DNA of 33,202 nt from 79-D21 sp964521575. GTDB taxonomy: Bacteria; Synergistota; Synergistia; Synergistales; 79-D21. The stretch spans positions 1-33,202 of the forward strand of contig CAZFSR010000015.1 of the NCBI GenBank assembly GCA_964521575.1, read 5' to 3'. Below are positions 23,334 through 31,071 of the stretch, piece after piece. Positions within the stretch are counted from its first letter, which is position 1, and each line of letters opens with the position of its first letter. The notes under the pieces are model-generated. The model was not told the DNA's origin. It did no database searches and worked only from the letters and a program-made list of their open reading frames with translations. The position numbers and the translations under genes were made by a program.

Positions 23334-23460
23334 TACCGCAAAGGTTGCAAAGGTTTTTCCTTTACCACATGGTAATATAATAAAATATTAATCTTTAGAT
23401 AGTAGGGCATCTCTTCCTTTTCTTTGGAGACCTTTGCACCTTTGCACCTTTGCGGCGGTA
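23334..23460. other. Candidate replication origin with iterons
   Basis: GCAAAGGT occurs at 23338-23345 and 23347-23354. Its reverse ACCTTTGC occurs three times in perfect tandem at 23430-23453. The arms end in TACCGC and GCGGCGGTA, giving a large inverted repeat. The centre is AT-rich (23373-23400) and holds the palindrome TTACCACATGGTAA (23362-23375). It lies directly beyond the primase-helicase gene. An operator for the neighbouring regulator is the alternative. Confidence 0.55.
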
Positions 23461-23505
23461 TGGGGACCAAGAAGCAAGGGCTCGGCCATCGGGTGTGAAG
23501 ACACG

Positions 23506-23537
23506 AAAAAGGCCGGGTCCGAAAACCCGGCCTTTTT
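23506..23537. terminator. Bidirectional terminator after the primase-helicase gene
   Basis: AAAAAGGCCGGGT and ACCCGGCCTTTTT pair around a short loop, giving T runs on both strands. It lies 3 bases from the gene's stop. Confidence 0.92.
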
Positions 23538-23540
23538 GGC

Positions 23541-25616
23541 TCACAGCAACCCGTTCGAGCGAATCATCTCATCGAGATCGAGTCCGAGCCCGTTCTGCTC
23601 TTCGACGACCTCTTCCTCGCTCGCCGGTTCCGTTTCGGCTGCCTTCGGAAGCCCGTAAAGGCCGCCCTTTCCCTTGGCCAGCAACCCGTCTTTGAGCATT
23701 TTCCACATCAGCCAATTCGTCGGGTTCGCTTCACGCCCCAAGGTCTCGGCCACGTCCTTGACTCTCATGGGCCCCTTCACGGCAAGGAGTTCCAGTATCT
23801 GTTTGCGTTCCCCACTGACCTGGAGTTCCTTGGCGTCCGATCCCTCGTAAGTCCAGATGCCATCCTTGAAACGGAGGGCGTATTCTTGTTCCTCAAAATC
23901 GCGGCTCGTGACGAAAAGCGTTCCGGCTTCCTGCTGGCGGGATCTTTTCAGGATCATGATGGTGTCGGCCGTCCCGCTGACTCCATTCGATCCCGAGACT
24001 GTGCTCAGGATGTCGTCGTCCCAGGCCTTGCGCGTGTGATGGAGGACCAGGATAGCGATCCCCATATCGTCTGCGAGTTCCTTGATCTGGCCCAGGTCGT
24101 CGTAATCCGCGCCGTACAAGTTTGAGCCGATCTTGATGTCCCCCCGGAATTTCTGCAGGGTGTCGATAACAACCAGCCCCAGGCCCTTTTGTTTGATAAC
24201 CTCCCGGAGTTTTTTGAGTCCGCCTTTACGGATGGTCGGCCAGCGGGTGCAGAAGAAAAGCCCGTCCGTCTGTCCGTTTCCCAAGAGGTGCGCATACGGT
24301 CGCAAACGCTTTTTGAGTCTTTGCGGTCTGTCTTCCAAAGCAAGGTAAAGCACGTTCTTCTTGTCGGTCTCGAAGTTTCCGAGGGCTACCGTGCCGGTAG
24401 ACACCGCCACCCCCAACCCCAGCGCCATGAATGATTTTCCGGCTTTCGGCGGTCCGGCGAGAATGGAGAACCCCTTGAACAACAGTCGCTCGACGATCGC
24501 TTGAACCTCGGCGTCCTCCAGCCGCATAAGTTCGTCAACTGTCCAGAGCCTGTTTTCTTCCGTCCGGGCTTTTTGCTTCAAACCTAGACTGATGGGAGAG
24601 TTGACGCGCCCCCGATTGGGGCAACCTTCGCAGAACTCGGAGCCGCACTTCTCGGCAATTCCGGCGCAGGTCATGGGCCCGGTGTCCTCAAGCGCGTGAC
24701 GGAGTTTTTCATCGGTTTCTGTGGCAGAGTACCGGGAATCGGCCCTGCTCACCTCGTGGACGATCTTGTTGCCGTCCCTGCATCGCACCACGACCGTCAT
24801 ACCCGAATACCAGTGGGGTTCAGGCAGATGAGCCGCGCCGTCCTTCCAATGCCTAATGAACGCACAGCCCCTGTAGATCTCGTCGAAATCGGCCTCGAAG
24901 CGTTCCTGCCTAACAGGAGCAGCCGCCCTTCCGGGTTCCGCTTCCTGCTCGGATTCTGGCTTTGTTTCGACGAAATCGTGGTAAAGGTCCTGCCAGTCGT
25001 AGCGCACTTCAGGCTTTAAGTACCGCAGTTCTACCGGGACGACCGGTTCGCACTTGCAGTTTTGCGTCCCCGGAAGCCTGAACAGCTGGGCCAGGCTCGC
25101 GGTGTTGTCAAGCTTCCAACCGTTGGCTTCACCGGCTTTTCGGAAATCGTTCTGAATCGCCTTGATCAGTCGCTCTGCCTTCTTACGGACCTCATTTTCA
25201 CGCAGGTCCATCGGGGCTTTCAGGAAGTACGAGACCTGTAAACCGTGTCCCGTGTGGACAACCGCCGATGGCTTGATCCTAAAGAACCATGTCCAATGCT
25301 TGGCTTCGTCTTCGCTCGGCAGCTGGGTTTCGGCATGAGCCCCCGGATACAGGAAATCCACGTCGACCTTTATTTCGTAAAGGGCTTGCGCCGATTCCGC
25401 CTTTCTGGAGTAGGAGCGGTCCTGATGAGGAGCGAAAGTCGTTGGAGTGACGTAGATGTCCCGGTACCCGTGTTTCTCGGCAAAAGCCTGGATTTCCTCC
25501 ACGCTTTCCGCGAAGTTCGTGGCCATCCCGCTTGCCGTCTTCGCCGCCAGGGCGATTTTACCTTCCCACTGAAAGCCGTAAACGCTTTCCAGATATGTCG
25601 TGATGCTTTCGCTCAT
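23541..25616 (-). CDS. Primase-helicase replication protein (AEP-like primase plus RecA-like ATPase)
   Basis: The protein (691 residues) likely starts and drives replication of the element. Numbered from an alternative ATG at 25631, the N-terminal part shows an archaeo-eukaryotic primase pattern (KVDVDF with Asp90 and Asp92, VVHTGHGLQ, LFRLPGTQN). A Cys cluster follows (CGSEFCEGCPNRG). The RecA/RepA-like ATPase has Walker A GPPKAGKS (Lys399), Walker B VVIDT, and LVLHHTRK with SGTADTIMILKR. A winged-helix C-terminus ends the protein. The ATG at 25616 is preferred because a G-rich site precedes it, but this is weak. Similar proteins occur in phage satellites and integrative plasmids. The candidate origin lies beyond its 3' end. 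Confidence 0.85.
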   Translation of the reverse strand: MSESITTYLESVYGFQWEGKIALAAKTASGMATNFAESVEEIQAFAEKHGYRDIYVTPTTFAPHQDRSYSRKAESAQALYEIKVDVDFLYPGAHAETQLPSEDEAKHWTWFFRIKPSAVVHTGHGLQVSYFLKAPMDLRENEVRKKAERLIKAIQNDFRKAGEANGWKLDNTASLAQLFRLPGTQNCKCEPVVPVELRYLKPEVRYDWQDLYHDFVETKPESEQEAEPGRAAAPVRQERFEADFDEIYRGCAFIRHWKDGAAHLPEPHWYSGMTVVVRCRDGNKIVHEVSRADSRYSATETDEKLRHALEDTGPMTCAGIAEKCGSEFCEGCPNRGRVNSPISLGLKQKARTEENRLWTVDELMRLEDAEVQAIVERLLFKGFSILAGPPKAGKSFMALGLGVAVSTGTVALGNFETDKKNVLYLALEDRPQRLKKRLRPYAHLLGNGQTDGLFFCTRWPTIRKGGLKKLREVIKQKGLGLVVIDTLQKFRGDIKIGSNLYGADYDDLGQIKELADDMGIAILVLHHTRKAWDDDILSTVSGSNGVSGTADTIMILKRSRQQEAGTLFVTSRDFEEQEYALRFKDGIWTYEGSDAKELQVSGERKQILELLAVKGPMRVKDVAETLGREANPTNWLMWKMLKDGLLAKGKGGLYGLPKAAETEPASEEEVVEEQNGLGLDLDEMIRSNGLL

Positions 25617-25921
25617 TGGTGATACCCCCATGATATGGAGGCATCCATGATAATGATGCTGAGCGGATGATAATGATCCGTGCCCCTTAAGATGTACAAC
25701 TGCCGCTTCGGGCGGATTCTATGTGGAGGGCCGGCATGCCCCTCGTTTCGAGTCCGTCTGCCGCGGCCTGGTTTTCAAAGTCCACCCGTGTTGCTTCCGA
25801 TGCCCGGTTTCTCCACTCGGCTTCTTGCCTGGCCGCCAGGCTTTAGAACCTCCTAAGTCGTTTTCGACCCCCCCCCTGGAATGAATCCCATCCAGGCCAA
25901 TCCGCCCCGCCCCTCGACACG

Positions 25922-26030
25922 AAAAAAAGGGGTCCCGGGCCTTTCGGCCTGGAACCCCACAGAGCACCTCTTCGGCGGATACGGTCTCTCCCTTTTGGGA
26001 GTGGGTCGTATCGAAACGCTGTCCCTCTAG
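25922..26030 (-). ncRNA. Candidate small RNA or attenuated leader of the primase-helicase gene
   Basis: The predicted transcript of about 105 nt begins after the promoter at 26037-26065. It forms a hairpin with GATACG/CGTATC and CTCCC/GGGAG arms, and ends in a strong terminator stem (25929-25958) with seven T. It lies upstream of, and on the same strand as, the primase-helicase gene. No known RNA family is recognised. Confidence 0.5.
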
Positions 26031-26036
26031 TCAGAA

Positions 26037-26065
26037 AGTAAATCACGATTCAATGATATTGTCAA
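26037..26065 (-). promoter_or_regulatory. Minus-strand promoter before the candidate small RNA
   Basis: On the minus strand TTGACA (26060-26065) and TTTACT (26037-26042) are separated by 17 bases. Confidence 0.6.
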
Positions 26066-26385
26066 TACATGGTATTCTAGCCGTCGATATGGGAAAAAAT
26101 GACGGTGAAAATATAAAGTAAGCTCTCTATGGTCGGTTTTTGCAACGGAGAAGCCTGATCAGGAAAAGCAACTTTCTCGCCGAGAGCATTTTCGCCCCCT
26201 TTTTCACCTCGTTCTGAATTTATAAAAGCGACTGGTTCAAAAACACCGCGATATATAGTTATTTCGGGTGCTCGAAAATGCCCCTGAAAATAGGCGTTAA
26301 ACTTGTCAGTTCTGAATTATTATGCGACAGTTAAGCAATACCGATAGAGTATTTGCAACGATTATCTGGTGCATACACACATATC

Positions 26386-26433
26386 AGGACTGCAAATCCT
26401 TCACCCCCGGTTCGAATCCGGGTGCCGCCTCCA
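26386..26433 (+). pseudogene. tRNA-Cys 3' fragment (attR)
   Basis: Only the anticodon arm onwards, variable loop, T arm, acceptor 3' strand and CCA are present. It is the crossover remnant left by integration into tRNA-Cys at 10991-11064. Confidence 0.92.
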
Positions 26434-26623
26434 ATTTACTAAACCATATGCTATAATGAGTTCAGGCAATCCAGAAAAACGTCAAGGTCTTCTGGGAAAA
26501 CCCCGGAAGGCCTTTTTTGTTTTGGCGGCGCATCCCTTCCACACAATCACGATGGAACCGAGACATCCTGCATTGCGCGCCGTCGGTGATCGGAATCTGC
26601 AAGGAAAGGCAAGGAAAAAACGC

Positions 26624-26785
26624 ATGGGAAACAAGCTAGTGTTCGTCAGCGGAGCGCCCTTCTGGTTCACGCCGGAAGGCCGTTTCGAAGCGGCGGAGCA
26701 GAGCAACGGGCTGTTCGTCGAACGGGTCATGCTCCGCACGGAACGCGGACTGCGCGAGATCGTCAACGGCAAGGTCGTTCGATAG
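26624..26785 (+). CDS. 53-residue orphan protein, copy 2
   Basis: It is identical to copy 1 except for the Ile-to-Val change near the C-terminus (EIVNGKVVR). Three other base changes are silent. The 190 bases between the tRNA end and the ATG are identical to copy 1 apart from one base. This copy is followed by core-type genes (DUF488, TetR), so it may be the original chromosomal copy, and the element-borne one sits at the left end. No function recognised. Confidence 0.65.
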   Translation: MGNKLVFVSGAPFWFTPEGRFEAAEQSNGLFVERVMLRTERGLREIVNGKVVR

Positions 26786-26908
26786 GACGCAGGAAGCAGT
26801 GGAGAGAAGCCGGAACGACCGGCTTCGAACTGACAGATGAAGAGGGCCTCCCTGGATGGGGAGGTCCTTCATCGTTGGTTTTGGGGAAGTATGGGGGCCT
26901 CGCCGATT

Positions 26909-27265
26909 TCATTCGTAGCGGTTCTCCAGGTATTCTTTTAAGGCAACAGCGTTATTCAATGCCTGTTCCCTTGTTGCGAAGAGCAGGGTCACGTTACCGG
27001 CACGAGCAATATCCAGCAGGGAATTGACTAGCCCCGAAGCCTTTGAATCCAGTTCGAGGAAATATCGAGCCCTAAACTCCCCCCATTTCAAGGGGTCATG
27101 AGCAAACCATTTTCTGAGCCCTTCGCTTGGCGCAAGGTCTTTCATCCATAGGTCGATCCGGGCCTTTTCCTTTTTCAACCCTCTTGGCCATAAACGGTCA
27201 ACGAGCACCCTCTGTCCATCGGAATCGTCCGGGGCTTCATACACTCTCTTCACCTTGAATTGCAC
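26909..27265 (-). CDS. DUF488 family protein (YeaO-like)
   Basis: The 118-residue protein has the DUF488 signature VLVDRLWPRGLKKEKARIDL near residues 20-39, then KWFAHDPLKWGEFRARYFLEL and the C-terminal TLLFATREQALNNAVALKEY. The GTG start is preceded by GGAGGTGA. The family is widespread and its molecular role is not firmly known. It is divergent from the tetR gene, with a shared 94-base control region. Confidence 0.9.
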   Translation of the reverse strand: MQFKVKRVYEAPDDSDGQRVLVDRLWPRGLKKEKARIDLWMKDLAPSEGLRKWFAHDPLKWGEFRARYFLELDSKASGLVNSLLDIARAGNVTLLFATREQALNNAVALKEYLENRYE

Positions 27266-27304
27266 GGAAGTCTCACCTCCTCTTCATCATCGAGGATCTT
27301 GAAC

Positions 27305-27349
27305 TTGACCTCCACCGGCGTAACGCTATACTAGTGATAGTGAATTCAC
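27305..27349 (+). promoter_or_regulatory. Promoter and palindromic operator of the tetR-fprA operon
   Basis: TTGACC (27305-27310), 16 bases, TATACT (27327-27332). The perfect palindrome GTGAATTCAC (27340-27349) lies at about the transcription start, a good place for autorepression by the TetR protein. Confidence 0.7.
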
Positions 27350-27368
27350 ATTCTCATAATTGGAGCGG

Positions 27369-27977
27369 ATGCGGGTGAAACGAGTTAGGCTCGATTCCGA
27401 AACGAGAAAAGAGCAGGTTCTGGACGCTACGCTTCAAATTATCGCCGAAAGCGGTGTCCAGGGATTGAACATTTCCGAAATTGCCCGGCGCGCCGGGATC
27501 GTGCCATCGGCGCTTTATCGGCATTTCAGGGACAAGGAAGCGCTGATCGATAGCCTATTGGCCCGGACTCACCGGCAGCTTGCAGAAAACGTTAACCGCG
27601 CCTCGGGTGGGGAAATCGGCGCGTTGCGAAGACTAAAGCAGCTTTTCAGGCTTCATGTAGAACTCCTCAGGAGGAATCCGGGAATACCCAAGTTGGTCTT
27701 TTCCTATGAAGTCGGCTTTAGCTCGCAAAAGCGCCGGGAGGATCTTCGCTCCATCGTCGGGGCCTATGCAAAGAGGATAGAGGCAATCGTCCAAATGGGA
27801 CAGGACGAAGGGGAGATTCTGGGGGATGTCGATTCTTCCGTTATTGCTTTTGCCTTCGTGAGCCTCGTGCAGAACGTGGGCATCACACTTAGCCTTACGG
27901 CCGGGAAGATCGACAGGGGACTTATGGCCTGCGCGGCCTGGGAGATCTTTGAACGTGGACTGAGGACTTCCGGCTAG
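27369..27977 (+). CDS. TetR/AcrR family regulator
   Basis: The N-terminal helix-turn-helix reads NISEIARRAGIVPSALYRHF followed by RDKEALIDSLL, a standard TetR DNA-binding domain; the rest is a helical ligand-binding domain. Start candidates are TTG 27360, ATG 27369 and GTG 27375. GGAG at 27362-27365 is 3 bases from the ATG but 9 from the GTG, so the GTG is also credible. It precedes the FprA gene by 21 bases and probably represses this operon in response to an unknown, possibly oxidative, signal. Confidence 0.9.
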   Translation: MRVKRVRLDSETRKEQVLDATLQIIAESGVQGLNISEIARRAGIVPSALYRHFRDKEALIDSLLARTHRQLAENVNRASGGEIGALRRLKQLFRLHVELLRRNPGIPKLVFSYEVGFSSQKRREDLRSIVGAYAKRIEAIVQMGQDEGEILGDVDSSVIAFAFVSLVQNVGITLSLTAGKIDRGLMACAAWEIFERGLRTSG

Positions 27978-27998
27978 TTGGATCAGGAGGTGTAGAAG

Positions 27999-29180
27999 AT
28001 GACTGGAAAACTGATGGACAAGGTCTACTGGATTGGCGTGACGGACTGGGGCATCAAGCATTTTCACGGCCACGAATATTCGACCCACCGGGGAACCACT
28101 TACAATTCCTACCTCGTCATGGACGAGAAGATTGCGGTTGTGGACACGGTTTGGAACCCTTTCTCCGAAAAGTTCCTCGAAAATGTCAAGTCTCTCGTTG
28201 ATCCGAAGAAAATCGATTACATCGTGGCGAACCATGCCGAGCCCGACCATTCCGGGTCCCTGGGAGCCCTGGTGGAAGTTGCTCCCCAAGCGAAGATCAT
28301 TGTTTCGCGCAAGGGGCTGGAAAGCATCCCTGGGCATTTCCACAGGGAGTGGGATTTCCAGGCGGTGAAAACCGGGGATACGCTCCCGTTGGGTGAAACA
28401 ACCCTGGCGTTTGTTGAAGCGCCCATGTTGCACTGGCCCGACAGCATGTTCACCTACGTGGCGGGGCGGAATCTCCTGCTTCCCAACGATGCCTTCGGGC
28501 AGCACTACGCCACGGCCTTCCGCTACAACGACCAGGTTGACCAGGGAGAACTGTTCGAGGAGGCCCTGAAGTATTACGCCAATATCCTGACGCCCTTCAG
28601 TCCCCTGGTGACAAAAAAGATCGAGGAGGTTCTCGCCATGGGCCTGGCCGTGGACATGATCGCCCCGAGCCATGGGGTCATCTGGCGGAAGGATCCCCTC
28701 CAGATCGCCCACAAATACATGGAATGGGCGAAACAAATCCCGGAAAGAAGGGCGGTCATTCTCGCCGACACGATGTGGCAGGCGACAATGAAAATGGCTG
28801 AAGCGATCGGGGAAGGCCTGGTGGGGAAAGGGGTTCCTTTCAAGATCTTCAACATGGCGCTTTCGGACCGGAACGATGTCCTCACTCAGGTCTTCAGGTC
28901 AAAGGCTGTCATCGTGGGATCGCCCTGCCTAAACGGAGGACTTCTCCCAACGCTCACCCCGGTCCTGGAAGACTTGAAGGGGTTAAAGTTCAAGAACAAG
29001 GTCGGGGCGGCTTTCGGGTCTTATGGCTGGAGTGGGGAAAACGTCAAACGGATCGAGAAGGAACTGGAGGCCGCCGGTATCCCGCTAGCGGCTCCCGGTG
29101 TCCTTGCAAAGTGGCAGCCGGACGAGGAGAGTCTTGCAAAGTGCCGGGCCCTTGGGGCACAGGTTGCGGAAAAACTCTAG
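27999..29180 (+). CDS. FprA-type flavo-diiron protein (oxygen/NO reductase)
   Basis: A-type flavoproteins reduce O2 to water or NO to N2O and protect anaerobes. The 393-residue protein has a metallo-beta-lactamase domain with the diiron ligands in HAEPDH (about 79-84), further ligand regions MLHWPDS, LLPNDAFGQHY and SHGVIW. A C-terminal flavodoxin domain follows (ADTMWQATMKMAEAI phosphate-binding loop, SPCLNGG, GSYGWSGE). AGGAGGTG precedes the ATG. There is no fused rubredoxin. It is the second gene after tetR and is followed by the DUF6448 gene. Confidence 0.95.
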   Translation: MTGKLMDKVYWIGVTDWGIKHFHGHEYSTHRGTTYNSYLVMDEKIAVVDTVWNPFSEKFLENVKSLVDPKKIDYIVANHAEPDHSGSLGALVEVAPQAKIIVSRKGLESIPGHFHREWDFQAVKTGDTLPLGETTLAFVEAPMLHWPDSMFTYVAGRNLLLPNDAFGQHYATAFRYNDQVDQGELFEEALKYYANILTPFSPLVTKKIEEVLAMGLAVDMIAPSHGVIWRKDPLQIAHKYMEWAKQIPERRAVILADTMWQATMKMAEAIGEGLVGKGVPFKIFNMALSDRNDVLTQVFRSKAVIVGSPCLNGGLLPTLTPVLEDLKGLKFKNKVGAAFGSYGWSGENVKRIEKELEAAGIPLAAPGVLAKWQPDEESLAKCRALGAQVAEKL

Positions 29181-29202
29181 AAGGCGGAGAGGGGAGTAGA
29201 AC

Positions 29203-29790
29203 ATGGACCTGTTCTTTGCTTTTACGGTAACGATCTTTGGTGTGCTTCTCCTGAAAACATTGCCGGCGGAAGCCCATTGCGATACGTTGTCGGGTCCTGT
29301 GATTGGCGCGGCACGAAAGGCTTTTGAGGAGCGGGACGTGACGCAGGTGCTGAAATGGATCCGTCCGGAGGACGAAGACGAGGTGAAGAAGGTTTTTGAA
29401 CGCGCATGCCGGGTTAGGGACCTGGGCCCGGAGGCACGCGAACTGGCCGAGAATTCCTTTTTTGAAACCCTGGTCCGGATTCACAGAGCAGGAGAAGGCG
29501 CCCCCTACGAGGGACTCAAGCCGGCGCACTCTGTTGCCCCTGTTGTGAGAAAGGCTGATCTTGCGTTGGAAACCGGGGATGTGTCTGAATTGGCGAACCG
29601 GATTTCCAATCACGTGAAGATGGCGGTTGAGGAAAAATTTCAGCACGCGTTCGAAAAGAAGCGATCCGCAGAAGAGACACCCGAAAAAGGCCGGGAGTTC
29701 GTCGAAGCTTATATCTCCTTCGTCCACTACGTGGAGGGCATCCATGAACTGACCATGGGCAACCACGGTCATGGTGAGCATCATCACTGA
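29203..29790 (+). CDS. DUF6448 family exported protein
   Basis: The 195-residue protein starts with a hydrophobic signal segment (FFAFTVTIFGVLLLKTLPAEA), so it is exported or anchored. The mature part begins HCDTLSGPVIGAARKAFEER and contains LGPEARELAENSFFETLVRI and the HRAGEGAPYEGLKPA motif, typical of DUF6448. The C-terminus ends in a His-rich tail (HGHGEHHH) that may bind metal. It follows fprA by 22 bases. A role with the flavo-diiron protein is inferred only from the operon. Confidence 0.88.
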   Translation: MDLFFAFTVTIFGVLLLKTLPAEAHCDTLSGPVIGAARKAFEERDVTQVLKWIRPEDEDEVKKVFERACRVRDLGPEARELAENSFFETLVRIHRAGEGAPYEGLKPAHSVAPVVRKADLALETGDVSELANRISNHVKMAVEEKFQHAFEKKRSAEETPEKGREFVEAYISFVHYVEGIHELTMGNHGHGEHHH

Positions 29791-29810
29791 CCTGAACGAG
29801 TGAGGACCGA

Positions 29811-29913
29811 TTCGAAGCGGGGGAGCCGCGAAACAGGCTATTCGCGAAGCGGTTCATGATTCGCGCGGAACGGTTCTTTCGCGAGATCGGATCTCGACAA
29901 GATCGTTCGATAG
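29811..29913 (+). pseudogene. Decayed third copy of the 53-aa gene
   Basis: The frame FEAGEPRNRLFAKRFMIRAE followed by RFFREI aligns with FEAAEQSNGLFVERVMLRTE of copies 1 and 2. The N-terminal 19 residues and start are missing, and a one-base shift puts the old stop (GATCGTTCGATAG) out of frame. It lies 20 bases after the DUF6448 stop. It is older than the other two copies, since about a third of bases differ. Confidence 0.75.
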
Positions 29914-30002
29914 GACGCGGAATGCAATGGAGAGAAGCCGGAACGACCGGCTTCGAACTGACAGATGAAGAGGGCCTCCCTGGATGGGGAGGTCCTCTTT
30001 TT
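29914..30002 (+). terminator. Third copy of the paired 3' hairpins with terminator
   Basis: GAAGCCGG / CCGGCTTC (29936-29956) and AGGGCCTCCC / GGGAGGTCCT (29971-29996) with five T are nearly identical to the 3' part of copy 2 over about 80 bases. It ends the tetR-fprA-DUF6448 transcript. Confidence 0.88.
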
Positions 30003-30044
30003 GATTGCTGGGTGACTGATGGGTGTGGGCGGGGTAGGTGGGGA

Positions 30045-30668
30045 TTAAAGAGTATCTGAATCGATCTTGATCTTTAGTTCCTTTTGACCCTCTAAAATTC
30101 CGAGAAGTCCTTCGGAAAGCCGTAAACCTCGTGCAGCATCATCATCGGTAAGTGGAACAACCGAAATGCGAACCTTACGTTCTCCTGCAAGGCACTCGAG
30201 AGCCATTTTTCGAATAAGGTTGAGCTCCATTTCAATAGTGGCATGTCCTTCGGGTGAATATGCCCCTCTGATGATTTCCGTAGAGTTAAATTTGTATCCG
30301 AGCAAATGCCCCATCTTTTTGAGCAAGGACGTAAAAAGCTCTTCGTTGGACTTGCTCCACAATAGGACACGTTGTTCTAAATTATCGCCTTCTCGGGGAT
30401 AGGAATTTAGGTTGTCATGATATTCCTTCCAAGCGTCACGAACTTCTTCTTCCTTCTCGTTTTTTCCTAAAAATTCGAGGTCAATCATGTTTAAGGCTTG
30501 GACATGCTCCAATGACAAGACTTTCCCCCGAGTGGCCATAAGAGTCTTGAATACCCAAAGCTTCCTTTGTCGAACCTCTCGCCATTGCTCAATCTCTTTT
30601 TGTGCGAAAACGGCTAAAAAAGGAGCTAGGAGCACGGCAAAAATCATTACACCATCGCTAAGAGTCAT
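30045..30668 (-). CDS. DUF6680-like membrane-anchored protein
   Basis: The 207-residue protein has one N-terminal membrane segment (VMIFAVLLAPFLAVFAQKEI). A helical cytoplasmic part follows, with RKLWVFKTLMATRGKVLSLE, HVQALNMIDLEFLG and the later YKFNSTEIIRGAYSPEGHA, which match DUF6680 as I remember it. ATG 30668 is chosen because AAGGAG lies 11 bases upstream. It is divergent from the ATPase gene, like the zinc-ribbon membrane gene before mod-res. Such proteins are often found near defence genes; function unknown. Confidence 0.75.
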   Translation of the reverse strand: MTLSDGVMIFAVLLAPFLAVFAQKEIEQWREVRQRKLWVFKTLMATRGKVLSLEHVQALNMIDLEFLGKNEKEEEVRDAWKEYHDNLNSYPREGDNLEQRVLLWSKSNEELFTSLLKKMGHLLGYKFNSTEIIRGAYSPEGHATIEMELNLIRKMALECLAGERKVRISVVPLTDDDAARGLRLSEGLLGILEGQKELKIKIDSDTL

Positions 30669-31071
30669 TGGAGAGCACACTCCTTAAATGAAAAACCTAG
30701 GAAGATAGAGAGCATGTCCTAACCCTAAAAGTATATCCCGTTAGGGATTTCTCGGTGTAATAAATCTGCAGAATGCCAGTTAATTTTAATATTCTTCCCG
30801 TAAACGACGTAGAGAGGCCTAACTCATGCCCACCGGTTGGTGGTTAAGCGGTTGAGGTTGATCCACTCCGCCAGGTTTCCAGCTTTTCACGGGTCAGGCG
30901 TCCTTGAACGGAAACCCTGAAAAGATGACAAGTCCTTCCTAGACCAAGCCAGTCTCTCAGTCCTATATTGTCCCTTCCCGAGGATACCCTTAGCTGGGAG
31001 TAATGCAGGGCGGGGTTTATAATCGAACGTGCATGGTGAGTTAAATAAGGATGCCGAGGTGGTAACCGACG
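30669..31071. promoter_or_regulatory. Divergent intergenic region with shared regulatory block B
   Basis: These 403 bases hold no gene. Bases 30841-31045 align with the block before mod-res, including CCCTGAAAAGATGACAAG, CTTCCCGAGGATACCC and TTTATAATCGAACGTGCAT. The TATAAT (31018-31023) lies 48 bases before the ATPase start, almost the same as in block A. The 172-bp insertion of block A is absent here. Confidence 0.78.

Larger units (their letters stand above)
25632..26385. other. Non-coding right end of the element
   Basis: About 750 bases without a supported gene. The left part carries hairpins and GATGATAATGAT-type repeats near the primase-helicase start. The middle holds a minus-strand promoter and terminator pair (candidate small RNA). 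The right part up to the attachment site is AT-rich and contains repeated TTCTGAATT (near 26211 and 26311) that could be recombinase arm sites. Confidence 0.55.
11017..26433. mobile_element. Integrated element at tRNA-Cys (about 15.4 kb)
   Basis: The boundaries are the two copies of the tRNA-Cys 3' half (11017-11064 and 26386-26433), offset by 15,369 bases. Inside lie a tyrosine recombinase, a primase-helicase next to candidate iterons, small accessory genes of the kind seen on plasmids and phage satellites, and a restriction-modification pair. No capsid, packaging or conjugation genes are seen. This fits an integrative plasmid or satellite-like island; which of these is not decidable here. 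The restriction-modification part lies between the left boundary and the integrase and may be a later addition. Confidence 0.78.
26386..26872 (+). repeat. Long direct repeat, right copy (attR side)
   Basis: It begins with the 3' half of tRNA-Cys (26386-26433), which has no 5' half here. It continues through the TATAAT box, the terminator hairpin and the 53-aa gene, matching 11017-11503. The final hairpin lacks the T run of the other two copies (GGTCCTTCATC). Confidence 0.93.

Noticed and set aside
25719..26046. Two minus-strand frames (82 and 67 codons) in the right end of the element
   Set aside because: They run across the strong terminator stem of the candidate small RNA and have repetitive Gly/Arg-rich composition.
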